Shown: positions 1-6,839, counted from the first letter of the stretch. The stretch: 8,518 nt of DNA from Turicibacter sp. (GCA_030531025.1 JAUMTV010000129.1:1-8518); one strand, 5' to 3'. Numbers and translations: made by a program. Notes: generated by a model from the sequence alone, not told the origin.

Positions 1-53
1 ACCGCTAGTAGGGCTTAAATTTTCTATGAAGAAAATTTATCTGGACTTATATA
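1..53 (+). mobile_element. Right end of a MITE-like repeat element (copy 1, truncated by window start)
   Basis: This stretch carries the right-end signature CTGGACTTATATA shared with the copies ending at 294, 6479 and 6839. Just inside the end is a perfect 8-bp hairpin, AAATTTTC (17-24) with GAAAATTT (31-38). The inner part, GCTAGTAGGGCTT (4-16), resembles the close of the structured module in the copy at 6258-6479, so this copy probably carries such a module too. The left end lies outside the window. Non-coding. Confidence 0.75.
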
Positions 54-167
54 TTTAAAACTCTGTTTGATTATTAATAAGCATAAACTTTCTCTGTTAA
101 TACTAGCATAAAAAACTAAAGAACAATATGCTATCTCACCTTCACCTAGGGCTTAACTGTTTATTTA
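54..167. other. Non-coding spacer between two repeat elements
   Basis: AT-rich sequence with no convincing reading frame on either strand. It contains CACCTAGGGCTTA at 143-155, which looks like a collapsed form of the module seen at 6388-6436 with the hairpin between its arms missing. It also has a weak inverted repeat, TAGCATA (104-110) with TATGCTA (127-133). No tmRNA-like sequence was recognised, although ssrA often follows smpB in related genomes. Confidence 0.4.
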
Positions 168-294
168 TATATAGAAACAGATATATATTTCATATTTTTA
201 TAACATACTTGGTTGAGGAGCCGCTTTAATACTAAGACAGACTATAGTCCAGCTAAAAGTTTTCCGATATGAAAAACTTATCTGGACTTATATA
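168..294 (+). mobile_element. MITE-like repeat element (copy 2, short form)
   Basis: A complete 127-bp copy, counting a TA at each edge. The left end is TATATAGAAACAGATA (168-183) and the right end is TATCTGGACTTATATA (279-294). Read inward, the two ends form imperfect terminal inverted repeats sharing TATA and CAGATA. Most of this copy is nearly identical to the outer parts of the 6258-6479 copy, which has an extra block in the middle. AGTCCAG (246-252) pairs with CTGGACT (282-288) around an inner A/T hairpin. It encodes no protein, so it would depend on a transposase from elsewhere. It lies just beyond the smpB terminator. Confidence 0.8.
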
Positions 295-300
295 TACAAA

Positions 301-337
301 GAAAAAGACAATACATAGATGATGTATTGTCTTTTTC
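301..337 (-). terminator. Terminator of the rnr-capA-like-smpB cluster (bidirectional form)
   Basis: A perfect 16-bp inverted repeat, GAAAAAGACAATACAT (301-316) with ATGTATTGTCTTTTTC (322-337), around a 5-base loop. On the minus strand the right arm ends in CTTTTTC followed by TTTG, a fair U-tract. It starts 9 bases after the smpB stop codon. Because the stem has A-runs on one side and T-runs on the other, it could also stop transcripts coming from the left. Confidence 0.85.
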
Positions 338-345
338 TTCTATCA

Positions 346-813
346 TTAATACTTTTGACGATCACGTAAAGCTTTTTCAATTTGACGATTAGCATCTTTA
401 GCTTTTAAATCTTGACGCTTATCATAATTTTTCTTACCTTTAGCTGTCCCAAATAAGAGTTTTGCATAACCATCTTTAATATAGAGTTTCAATGGAATTA
501 ATGAATATCCTCCCATCTTTTGAACTCCAATCAATCGGGCAATTTCTCTTTTATGAAGTAATAACTTTCGTGTACGAAGTGGATCATGATTAAATCGATT
601 TCCTTGTTCATAATGAGCAATATGCATGTTGTGAACAAAAGCTTCATTTCTCTCAATTCGAACAAATGAATCACGTAAATTCACTTTTCCTGCACGAATG
701 GCTTTAATTTCAGTTCCTTGTAAAACTAATCCCGCTTCAAAGGTATCTTCAATAAAATAATCATGACTTGCCTTTTTATTTTGAGCAATTGTTGATCCAA
801 CACCTTTTGGCAT
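346..813 (-). CDS. smpB: SsrA-binding protein SmpB
   Basis: SmpB binds tmRNA and brings it to ribosomes stalled on broken mRNA, starting trans-translation. The 155-residue product is the usual length. Conserved family segments are present: [13 protein letters not shown] (28-40), the [14 protein letters not shown] block (75-88), and the lysine-rich C-terminal tail around GKKNYDKR (126-133), which enters the decoding channel in known structures. The ATG is preceded by a GGTGGTGAAGAG ribosome-binding region. It is the last gene of a minus-strand cluster, 23 bases after the CapA-like gene, and is followed at once by a strong terminator. In many Bacillota smpB follows rnr directly and ssrA comes next; here an extra gene intervenes and ssrA is not visible. 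Confidence 0.98.
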   Translation of the reverse strand: MPKGVGSTIAQNKKASHDYFIEDTFEAGLVLQGTEIKAIRAGKVNLRDSFVRIERNEAFVHNMHIAHYEQGNRFNHDPLRTRKLLLHKREIARLIGVQKMGGYSLIPLKLYIKDGYAKLLFGTAKGKKNYDKRQDLKAKDANRQIEKALRDRQKY

Positions 814-836
814 CTCTTCACCACCTTTTTAGAACT

Positions 837-2333
837 TTATTCTTCTAATTCATTATAAGTAATATAATCAACAACATCTACTTTTTGTGAGTAATTTTCC
901 ATTAATGACTTGATTGCTTCAAAATACTCTGCTTGTGATGAATCCACTAGTGGTACTAACTTATAATCTGAAGCTGAATTCTCAGCATAATTATAAGTTG
1001 GCATAAATTGTGGTTGGCTAATTTCAATTTGAACATCATCACCGATTGTTGTTTTCTTAATATCAAATTTCATAATACCACCAACTAGGCGTTCAAGTCC
1101 AACTTGTCCTGAAATAAAGTTACCTAATGAATACGCTACTAAAGTTTCATTTCCATCTTTTCCAGTTAGACGAGCCATCGGTTGTAAGACATGTGGATGC
1201 GTTCCAAGAATCACATGAACCCCTTGATCTGATAACCATTGAGCCTGTTCAAGTTGCGCTTCACTTAGAACATTTGAGTATTCAATTCCCCAGTGCATAG
1301 AAACAACAATAACATCAGATACACTTTTTGCTTTTTCAATATCAATGGTTGCTTGATTATAGTCAAACTCATTTGCTAAGTATGGTTTATCTTCTGGAAC
1401 TTGATATCCATTAAATCCATAAGAATATGATAATAAAGCAATCTTAATATCATTTTTATCAATGACAGGAATTTGATCACGTTTCTCTTGTGAGTCAGTT
1501 GATCCCGCTGTAATAATTCCTTCAAACGTTTCCCAGTTTTTTTGTGCTGCAATAACACCCGCTTCACCTTTATCTAACGTATGGTTATTCGAACGAGCAA
1601 ACATATTAAATCCAGTTGAGATTAAATCTCTTGCAATTTCATACGGGCTATTGAAGTTTGGATAAGAAGATAGACCGACTTCTGTTCCTCCAATATTTGT
1701 TTCTTGATTCGCAAAGGCAAAATCAGCTGGTTCAATATATTTCTTGATGGCTTCAAATAACGGACTGAAATCAAAAGTATCTCCTTCTAAGCGAAAATCA
1801 TTATAAACCGTATCATGTAATAAAATATCACCTACAGCAACCATCGTTGCCTCATAAACATGAATCTCAGGACCTAGTGAAAATGTTATTTCAATAACTC
1901 CTTCATAAGGGTTAGCATCATAGACAATAGCATAACCTGAATTCACCTCAGTTGAATAAGTTGGCTCATTATAGATGATATCATTTGATTTTAAACGTTC
2001 TTCTTCGATTAACTGATTTAGATACGTTTCAATCTCAATATCGGACTTACTTGAAACATCTTTCCCCTTAGAAAATGTTAGAATAACATCACATTCTTCT
2101 GTTTTTTCACATCTCTCTTGGTTGGTAACAGTTCCATAGGGTACTGTGTCAGAATAGACATTGTTATATTTAATATCAATATCGTTGGCTGCCTCATAAT
2201 GCTTGACACGATCCACATCCCATCCAACCATATCAGGTAGCACAAATGATTGTGCTAATACTAATAAACCAACCATGACGAATAAGAATAAGACGACATT
2301 ACGCCACTTAATAGTTTTTAATTTCTTCATCAT
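837..2333 (-). CDS. Membrane-anchored PASTA-like plus CapA-family (PGA_cap) metallophosphoesterase
   Basis: The 498-residue protein starts with a short basic stretch and one membrane segment (about 13-32), so the rest is probably extracellular. Residues 32-91 read like a PASTA domain: an LPDMVGWDVDR opening, a VYSDTVPYGTV core and an ILTFSKGK closing strand. Residues 97-155 look like a second, more degenerate unit ending ITFSLG. Residues 160-470 are a CapA/PGA_cap calcineurin-like phosphoesterase domain with the metal-site motifs GDILLH (168-173), NQET (209-212), SNNH (248-251), MHWG (346-349), GTHPH (377-381) and SLGNF (402-406), all intact. CapA relatives take part in poly-gamma-glutamate capsule export, but no capB or capC is nearby, so the substrate is unknown; the PASTA part suggests peptidoglycan contact (inference). 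The first of two adjacent ATGs best fits the AAAGGGAG ribosome-binding site. The gene lies between rnr and smpB with gaps of 29 and 23 bases, implying cotranscription. Confidence 0.85.
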   Translation of the reverse strand: MMKKLKTIKWRNVVLFLFVMVGLLVLAQSFVLPDMVGWDVDRVKHYEAANDIDIKYNNVYSDTVPYGTVTNQERCEKTEECDVILTFSKGKDVSSKSDIEIETYLNQLIEEERLKSNDIIYNEPTYSTEVNSGYAIVYDANPYEGVIEITFSLGPEIHVYEATMVAVGDILLHDTVYNDFRLEGDTFDFSPLFEAIKKYIEPADFAFANQETNIGGTEVGLSSYPNFNSPYEIARDLISTGFNMFARSNNHTLDKGEAGVIAAQKNWETFEGIITAGSTDSQEKRDQIPVIDKNDIKIALLSYSYGFNGYQVPEDKPYLANEFDYNQATIDIEKAKSVSDVIVVSMHWGIEYSNVLSEAQLEQAQWLSDQGVHVILGTHPHVLQPMARLTGKDGNETLVAYSLGNFISGQVGLERLVGGIMKFDIKKTTIGDDVQIEISQPQFMPTYNYAENSASDYKLVPLVDSSQAEYFEAIKSLMENYSQKVDVVDYITYNELEE

Positions 2334-2362
2334 GACTTAACTGCTCCCTTTCAGTATTTATA

Positions 2363-4693
2363 CTATTTTTTATTTTTTGTCTGATTTGTCGACTTTGTAC
2401 CTTTTGCTTTTTTTCTTTTTGGCTTTGGATTTTTAAATGTTTTGTCTGATGGTTTTGATGATTTGCGTGAACGAACTGGGCGATAGTCTTTTTTATCTCC
2501 CTTCTTATCTTTAGAGCGATTATTTTTTGAAGTAGAAGTTCCTCGCGTATCAATTCGTTTAAATCCTCGTTTTTGACGGCTTTTGCTCATTCCAACTAAT
2601 TGGAAGTCAATCGTACGTTCTTCTTTACTTGCTGCCGCAACAATGACCTTTACAATATCCCCTATTTTATAAATAGCCTTTGTACGACGACCAATTAAAG
2701 CTAAGTTATCTTCATCAAACTCATAGTAATCATCTGTTAAATCATTAACATGAACAAGTCCCTCTACTGTGTTTGGTAACTCAACATACATTCCCCATTT
2801 AGTGACAGATGAAATAACTCCTTCAAATTCTTCATCAATAAATTGAGTCATATATTCTGCTTTTTTCATATCTTCTACTTCACGTTCAGCATCAATGGCA
2901 TCACGCTCACGTTTTGATGTTTGCTCACCAATCTCTGGCATAACTGCTGTATAGTAATCTAATGTCTCTTTTGATAAATCTTGATCAAATAAATAACGAC
3001 GGATTAAGCGGTGAACAACTAAGTCAGGATAACGACGAATTGGTGAGGTAAAGTGTGTATAAAATTCTGCCGCTAATCCAAAGTGTCCTAAACTTTCTTC
3101 ACTGTAACGTGCTTTTTGTAAAGAACGTAACATCATCGTATTAATTGCTGCATGCTCTGGCTTTCCATGAACAGCTTCAGTAATCATTTGAAGTGCTTTT
3201 GGATGAACATTTTCTTTTGTTCCTTTAATCTCATAACCTAACGCACGTGCTAATTTATAAAAACGTTCTAACTTTTCTGGTTTTGGATGTTCATGGACAC
3301 GATAAATGAATGGTACATCCATCCAATGGAAATGTTCAGCTACTGTTTCATTAGCCGCTAACATGAAATCTTCGATAATACGTTCAGCAATTTCTCGTTG
3401 ACGTAATACAACATCAATTGGGAATCCATATTCATCAACGATAATTTTTGATTCTTCTAAATCAAAGTCAATTGATCCACGATCATGACGTTTCTGGCGT
3501 AAAATTTTAGAAAGTTCATACATGAGTTTAAATGTTGGTACTAAATCCTTATAACGTTCACAAAGCTCTGGGTCTTCATCAATTAAAATACGATTCACAT
3601 GATTATACGTCATACGCTCAGTTGTTTTAATGATTGATGGGAAGATTTCATGACTCACAACTTCCCCATCACTTGAAACCTCCATTTCACAAGTAATTGT
3701 TAAACGATCTACTTGTGGATTTAATGAACAAATTCCATTTGATAAACGATGAGGAATCATTGGAATTACACGGTCTACTAAATAAACACTTGTTCCACGG
3801 AAGAACGCTTCACGGTCGAGCGGTGACCCTTCTGTCACATAGTAAGACACATCAGCAATTGAGACACCTAATAAATAGTTTCCATTATCAAGCATACGAA
3901 CATGAACAGCATCATCTAAATCTTTCGCGTCATCACCATCAATAGTGACAATCGTTTCTCCACGTAAATCTTTACGTCCTTTATAGCTTTCTGGATCAGG
4001 TTCATTTGGAATCTCAGCAGCTTGTTTTAATGCATCCTCACTAAATTCAGGAACAATATCATACTTATAAACAACTGATAATATATCAATTCCTGGATCA
4101 TTTTTATGTCCTAAAATTTCAGTTACTTCTGCTTTAACTACATTATTCTCTAAGTAATCCACAATACGGACACGAACTTTATGATCTTTAACTGCCCCCT
4201 TAGTTTTGTTTTTTGGAATGGCAACTACGGCATGATAACGTGAATTATCAGGTTTAACATATCCAACTTGTTTGATTTCATAATATGTTCCAATAAACTC
4301 TGTCATCCCACGCTCAAGAACTTGAGCAATTTCTCCTTCTAGGCTATCACCTTTAGATGAAGGTAATATCTTAACTAATACGGTATCTTTATGTAACGCA
4401 CCATTTAAATCTTCACTACGAACATAAACATCATCCATGTCATCGATTTCAACGAAACCAAATCCTTTAGGATGAATTGAGATAATTCCTTTATAATAAC
4501 CTAAATCACGTGCTAAATCATAACGGTCGTTTTTTGAGCGAACAACAATTCCCTCGTCTTCAAGTTTCACCATTAATTTAACAAATTCCTTAAATTCATC
4601 GGCTCCTTCAATTTGTAAATATTCCACTAATTCATCAATCGTCATCGCCTCATATTGGCTAGATCCTAATAATTCTAATACTGTATTGCGCAA
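2363..4693 (-). CDS. rnr: Ribonuclease R (TTG start)
   Basis: RNase R is a processive 3'-to-5' exoribonuclease that degrades structured and tmRNA-tagged mRNAs. From the TTG the 776-residue product has the full family layout: an N-terminal winged-helix region (about 1-65), cold-shock-type RNA-binding domains (about 70-200), the RNB catalytic domain (about 240-575) with the acidic cluster DGDDAKDLDDAV (252-263) and the FTSPIRRYPDL motif (548-558), an S1 domain (about 623-700) and a lysine/arginine-rich tail of about 70 residues. The frame stays open upstream to a TTG at 4706-4708, but that codon abuts the GGAGGTG ribosome-binding site (4700-4706). The TTG at 4691-4693 lies 7 bases after GGAGG and gives the family-like N terminus RNTVLELL, so I chose it. 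It is the first gene of the cluster with the CapA-like gene and smpB. Confidence 0.96.
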   Translation of the reverse strand: MRNTVLELLGSSQYEAMTIDELVEYLQIEGADEFKEFVKLMVKLEDEGIVVRSKNDRYDLARDLGYYKGIISIHPKGFGFVEIDDMDDVYVRSEDLNGALHKDTVLVKILPSSKGDSLEGEIAQVLERGMTEFIGTYYEIKQVGYVKPDNSRYHAVVAIPKNKTKGAVKDHKVRVRIVDYLENNVVKAEVTEILGHKNDPGIDILSVVYKYDIVPEFSEDALKQAAEIPNEPDPESYKGRKDLRGETIVTIDGDDAKDLDDAVHVRMLDNGNYLLGVSIADVSYYVTEGSPLDREAFFRGTSVYLVDRVIPMIPHRLSNGICSLNPQVDRLTITCEMEVSSDGEVVSHEIFPSIIKTTERMTYNHVNRILIDEDPELCERYKDLVPTFKLMYELSKILRQKRHDRGSIDFDLEESKIIVDEYGFPIDVVLRQREIAERIIEDFMLAANETVAEHFHWMDVPFIYRVHEHPKPEKLERFYKLARALGYEIKGTKENVHPKALQMITEAVHGKPEHAAINTMMLRSLQKARYSEESLGHFGLAAEFYTHFTSPIRRYPDLVVHRLIRRYLFDQDLSKETLDYYTAVMPEIGEQTSKRERDAIDAEREVEDMKKAEYMTQFIDEEFEGVISSVTKWGMYVELPNTVEGLVHVNDLTDDYYEFDEDNLALIGRRTKAIYKIGDIVKVIVAAASKEERTIDFQLVGMSKSRQKRGFKRIDTRGTSTSKNNRSKDKKGDKKDYRPVRSRKSSKPSDKTFKNPKPKRKKAKGTKSTNQTKNKK

Positions 4694-4699
4694 ATAGCA

Positions 4700-4706
4700 C
4701 ACCTCC
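4700..4706 (-). promoter_or_regulatory. Ribosome-binding site that decides the rnr start
   Basis: On the minus strand this reads GGAGGTG, a near-perfect match to the anti-Shine-Dalgarno sequence. It overlaps the upstream in-frame TTG at 4706-4708, which therefore cannot be the start served by it. The TTG at 4691-4693 is correctly spaced. Confidence 0.8.
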
Positions 4707-4720
4707 AACTCATAAGTTAT

Positions 4721-4749
4721 ATTCTATCATAAGTAAACAAACATTTAAC
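4721..4749 (-). promoter_or_regulatory. Possible sigma-A-type promoter for rnr
   Basis: On the minus strand, TAGAAT (4726-4721) matches five of six bases of the -10 consensus. GTTAAA (4749-4744) lies 17 bases further upstream as a poor -35 match. This would give a very short leader, with the rnr ribosome-binding site about 10 bases from the predicted start of transcription. AT-rich sequence makes chance matches common. Confidence 0.35.
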
Positions 4750-5160
4750 CACTTTTTGCTATAATAAGATAAAGTACGTTATTTGACTTATCTATCACTA
4801 TTTTATACAAATGTGGTTATTTTATATCACTATTCCTCTTATCAGCTTAGAAAAACAGCCAAATTTTATCATCGAGTAACAATATTTAGAACAGTTATAA
4901 TGTAAAAATAAAATTAACTACAATGTATCATTAAACTATCACAAAAGATGCTCATTAATAATAAAAATGATTTTGAATTAAATTAGTATAGTTAGTTTAA
5001 AAAGAAAGCTGATGATCATTTTATATTAAGTGATTGTGGATAATATTACATCTAATCTACAAGACAAACTAATTACAGAGCATGCGTATCTTCTAAATAA
5101 CTTTTAGCAAATAGTGACCAAAATTAATCTACTAGAAAATTACTCTAATTATACTATTTA
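4750..5160. other. AT-rich intergenic region between rnr and secG
   Basis: I find no supportable gene here. In several Bacillota secG is followed closely by an esterase gene and rnr; here secG and rnr are about 640 bases apart with a terminator between. A plus-strand extended -10 motif, TGCTATAAT (4756-4764), has no reading frame after it. A short plus-strand open stretch (GTG at about 5036 to TAG at about 5107, 23 codons) has no clear ribosome-binding site and may be a gene relic or chance. Confidence 0.4.
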
Positions 5161-5197
5161 ATAAAAATAAAAACTCATATTCTAGTTGAATATGAGT
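5160..5197 (-). terminator. Rho-independent terminator, probably for secG
   Basis: ACTCATATTC (5173-5182) and GAATATGAGT (5188-5197) form a perfect 10-bp stem with a 5-base loop. On the minus strand the stem is followed by TTTTTATTTTTATT, a good U-tract. It lies about 135 bases after the secG stop and would separate the secG transcript from rnr. Confidence 0.75.
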
Positions 5198-5282
5198 CAT
5201 CTATATAATAGAAAATAAAATATATTTCAGATTTTTCAAAATCAGTCTTAGTTATTCAAATGGTTTAATAGGATAATATTCT

Positions 5283-5325
5283 AAGTCCCGCTAAATGTAT
5301 CTATGCATTAAACTTACCGGGACTT
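5283..5325 (-). other. Hairpin just after secG
   Basis: AAGTCCCG (5283-5290) pairs perfectly with CGGGACTT (5318-5325), enclosing a shorter ATG/CAT pairing. It begins 5 bases after the secG stop codon. The minus-strand side lacks a long U-run (it continues AGAATATTATCC), so it may protect the mRNA 3' end or terminate only weakly, with the stronger terminator at 5160-5197 behind it. Confidence 0.6.
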
Positions 5326-5330
5326 GCATA

Positions 5331-5561
5331 TTACTTCATAAAGATAATTAATCCTAAAACAAGAAAAACAACTGAACAGATATATGTTGCACGTACGATA
5401 TAAGCTTCTGCTCCACGCTCTTTTTGATTTTTAAATAGCTCGCTATTACCACCCGAAAGAGAATCACTTAACCCTTGTTTAGAACTTTGTAAGGCTACTA
5501 AAATAATTAGGATTACAGAGACAATCATAAATAAAATATCTACAACACCGTATTGAAACAT
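5331..5561 (-). CDS. secG: Preprotein translocase subunit SecG
   Basis: SecG is the small accessory subunit of the SecYEG channel and helps SecA-driven export across the cytoplasmic membrane. The 76-residue product has the family size and layout: a first membrane helix (about 7-25), the conserved cytoplasmic loop with LQSSKQGLSDSLSGG (24-38), and a second helix (about 55-75). The ATG is preceded by an excellent AAGGAGGG ribosome-binding site (5568-5575) six bases upstream. It appears monocistronic here, with a hairpin and a terminator after it, rather than being read through into rnr. Confidence 0.95.
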   Translation of the reverse strand: MFQYGVVDILFMIVSVILIILVALQSSKQGLSDSLSGGNSELFKNQKERGAEAYIVRATYICSVVFLVLGLIIFMK

Positions 5562-5586
5562 CCTAAACCCTCCTTAAACTATAACA

Positions 5587-5614
5587 AAAATGTACCATAT
5601 ATATGTTACATTTT
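5587..5614 (-). terminator. AT-rich inverted repeat after the exchanger pseudogene
   Basis: AAAATGTA (5587-5594) and TACATTTT (5607-5614) flank the self-complementary CATATATATG (5596-5605). On the minus strand it directly follows the TGA stop of the exchanger pseudogene and ends in TTTTTG, so a weak terminator is plausible. It also overlaps the predicted secG promoter, so an operator is an alternative reading. Confidence 0.45.
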
Positions 5615-5617
5615 CAA
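5589..5617 (-). promoter_or_regulatory. Possible secG promoter
   Basis: On the minus strand, TTGAAA (5617-5612) and TACATT (5594-5589) are separated by 17 bases and lie just before the secG ribosome-binding site. The -35 overlaps the TGA stop codon of the exchanger pseudogene. Both boxes lie in the inverted repeat described separately. Confidence 0.4.
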
Positions 5618-6257
5618 CCATTATTTAAGGATACAACTATAAAATAGAAATATATTCCAACAATAATTAATGAGGGTAAACAATAAGAAAATAAATTCTT
5701 TACTTCTTTTCTTAACAACATATAAGTTAAAATGATAGATTTACATAATCCTACTACGACAAGTAACGTATTTGATGTATCAGCAATTTCAAAAATACTA
5801 CCTGAAAGATAAAAAAGATCTGTTAATGCAATAATGCCAAAGTTAAATAAGTTACTTCCTACAATATTTCCTACTGCTAAGTCATAATTTCTTAATTTAA
5901 TTAAACTAATTAAACTTGTCATTTCTGGAAGTGATGTAGCCACCCCTAAAAACATTGCGCCAATAAATGAAGATCCAATTCCTGTTTGCTGTGCAATCTT
6001 ATCCGTAGTGATTGAAATCGAGAGACTTGAAATAATTATCATAATTTCAAAAAAAATAAGCTAAAAAATAAGCGCAGGTAAAGAACAACTCGATGTTTCT
6101 TCTTCTGAGTCTTCAGAATTCTCCTCCTCAGTTGATATAAATTTTAAATTAATATAATATAACATAGCAATAAAAATCGAAGAGATTCCAATATGGCCCA
6201 CTTTTCCCAAGCTTAAACTATAGAAACTAAATAATATAATTAAATAAATTATCGTAC

Positions 6258-6479
6258 TATATAGAAACAGATATGTATTTCATATTTTTATAACAGACTT
6301 GGTTGAGAAGCCGCTTTAATACTAAGACAGACTATCGTCCAGGGGTCACCTACCATGCGAAGCATGTTTCCTCAATTAGTAGGGAATGGGTCACCTAGCG
6401 ATTATCAAAGATAATCTAATCCTCCTTTGCTAGGGCTTTAAAAGTTTTCCGATATGAAAAACTTATCTGGACTTATATA
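6258..6479 (+). mobile_element. MITE-like repeat element (copy 3, long form) inside the exchanger gene
   Basis: A complete 222-bp copy, counting a TA at each edge, in the opposite orientation to the gene it interrupts. Its left 85 bases and right 40 bases closely match the 168-294 copy. Between GTCCAG (6337-6342) and the right-end hairpin it carries about 95 extra bases made of two similar structured units (6343-6384 and 6388-6435). GTCCAG pairs with CTGGAC (6467-6472), so the whole block sits on a closed stem. A short hairpin, GGTT-GAGA-AGCC (6301-6312), has a GNRA-type loop. No protein is encoded. Confidence 0.85.
6343..6435 (+). repeat. Two tandem structured modules within the long element copy
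   Basis: Unit 1 (6343-6384) and unit 2 (6388-6435) share one plan: GGGTCACCTA, one or two bases, a variable hairpin, CCTC, then TAGGG. In unit 1, CCTAC (6349-6353) pairs with GTAGG (6379-6383) around CATGC-GAA-GCATG (6354-6366). In unit 2, CCTAGC (6394-6399) pairs with GCTAGG (6429-6434) around GATTATC-AAA-GATAATC (6400-6416). The hairpins differ in sequence but both are perfect, which points to selection on shape. The GGG and CCTC blocks could pair as a pseudoknot. I do not recognise the family. Confidence 0.65.
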
Positions 6480-6709
6480 ATAATATTCGTTTTAGTATTT
6501 GACTTCCCAGTATGGTTAAAAAGCATATATTTCAAAAAAATCAAATTACCTATAGCTAAAATAAAAATATTAAACGCATTACTTCCTAAAATATTCCCAA
6601 AAGCTAAATCTGGATTATTTAACATAGTAATAGAAGAAATACTCGTAATCAACTCAGGAAGTGAAGTCACTCCTGCTATGACTGCGCCTCCTATTTTTGT
6701 TTGCTTATC

Positions 6710-6839
6710 TATATATAAACAGAAATAAAATCTACATTTATCACGACACACTAAATGTTTGATCGTTGTGCCGTGAAAGGCAGACTATAGTCCAGCTAAA
6801 AGTTTTTTACGATGTAAAAAACTTATCTGGACTTATATA
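6710..6839 (+). mobile_element. MITE-like repeat element (copy 4) inside the exchanger gene
   Basis: A complete 130-bp copy, counting a TA at each edge. It has the second left-end type, TATATATAAACAG (6710-6722), shared with the copy at 8467, and the standard right end CTGGACTTATATA (6827-6839). The left half differs from copies 2 and 3 and folds as CACGACACA (6742-6750) with TGTGCCGTG (6767-6775), allowing one mismatch. The right half has AGTCCAG (6789-6795) paired with CTGGACT (6827-6833) around a perfect 11-bp hairpin, AAGTTTTTTAC/GTAAAAAACTT (6800-6824). It separates the first 29 or so codons of the exchanger gene from the rest. Confidence 0.85.

Noticed and set aside
1..300. tmRNA (ssrA) downstream of smpB
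   Set aside because: I looked for a tRNA-Ala-like acceptor end with CCA, a tag reading frame and tRNA-like arms on both strands. The space is filled by repeat elements and nothing matched.
1376..1567. Minus-strand open frame of 63 codons inside the CapA-like gene
   Set aside because: It is an alternative frame of a well-supported gene, without a ribosome-binding site or family resemblance.
2308..2553. Minus-strand open frame of 81 codons overlapping the rnr 3' end
   Set aside because: It is the Lys/Arg-rich tail of RNase R read in another frame, with no independent start signal.
3697..3945. Plus-strand open frame of 82 codons, rich in His and Leu
   Set aside because: It is antisense to rnr, has a low-complexity composition and no ribosome-binding site. 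It is a shadow of the rnr codons.
4750..4800. Plus-strand small RNA driven by TGCTATAAT
   Set aside because: There is a good extended -10 but no -35, no clear terminator close downstream and no conserved structure. In such AT-rich DNA this is not enough.
5614..6042. An independent half-length exchanger protein starting at MIIISSL
   Set aside because: The methionine lies just after the in-frame TAG and lacks a ribosome-binding site. Upstream codons continue the same family, so it is the C-terminal part of the pseudogene.
6473..6751. A separate small protein starting MCRDKCRFYF
   Set aside because: Its first residues and last residue come from the inserted elements. The core is the middle of the exchanger pseudogene.
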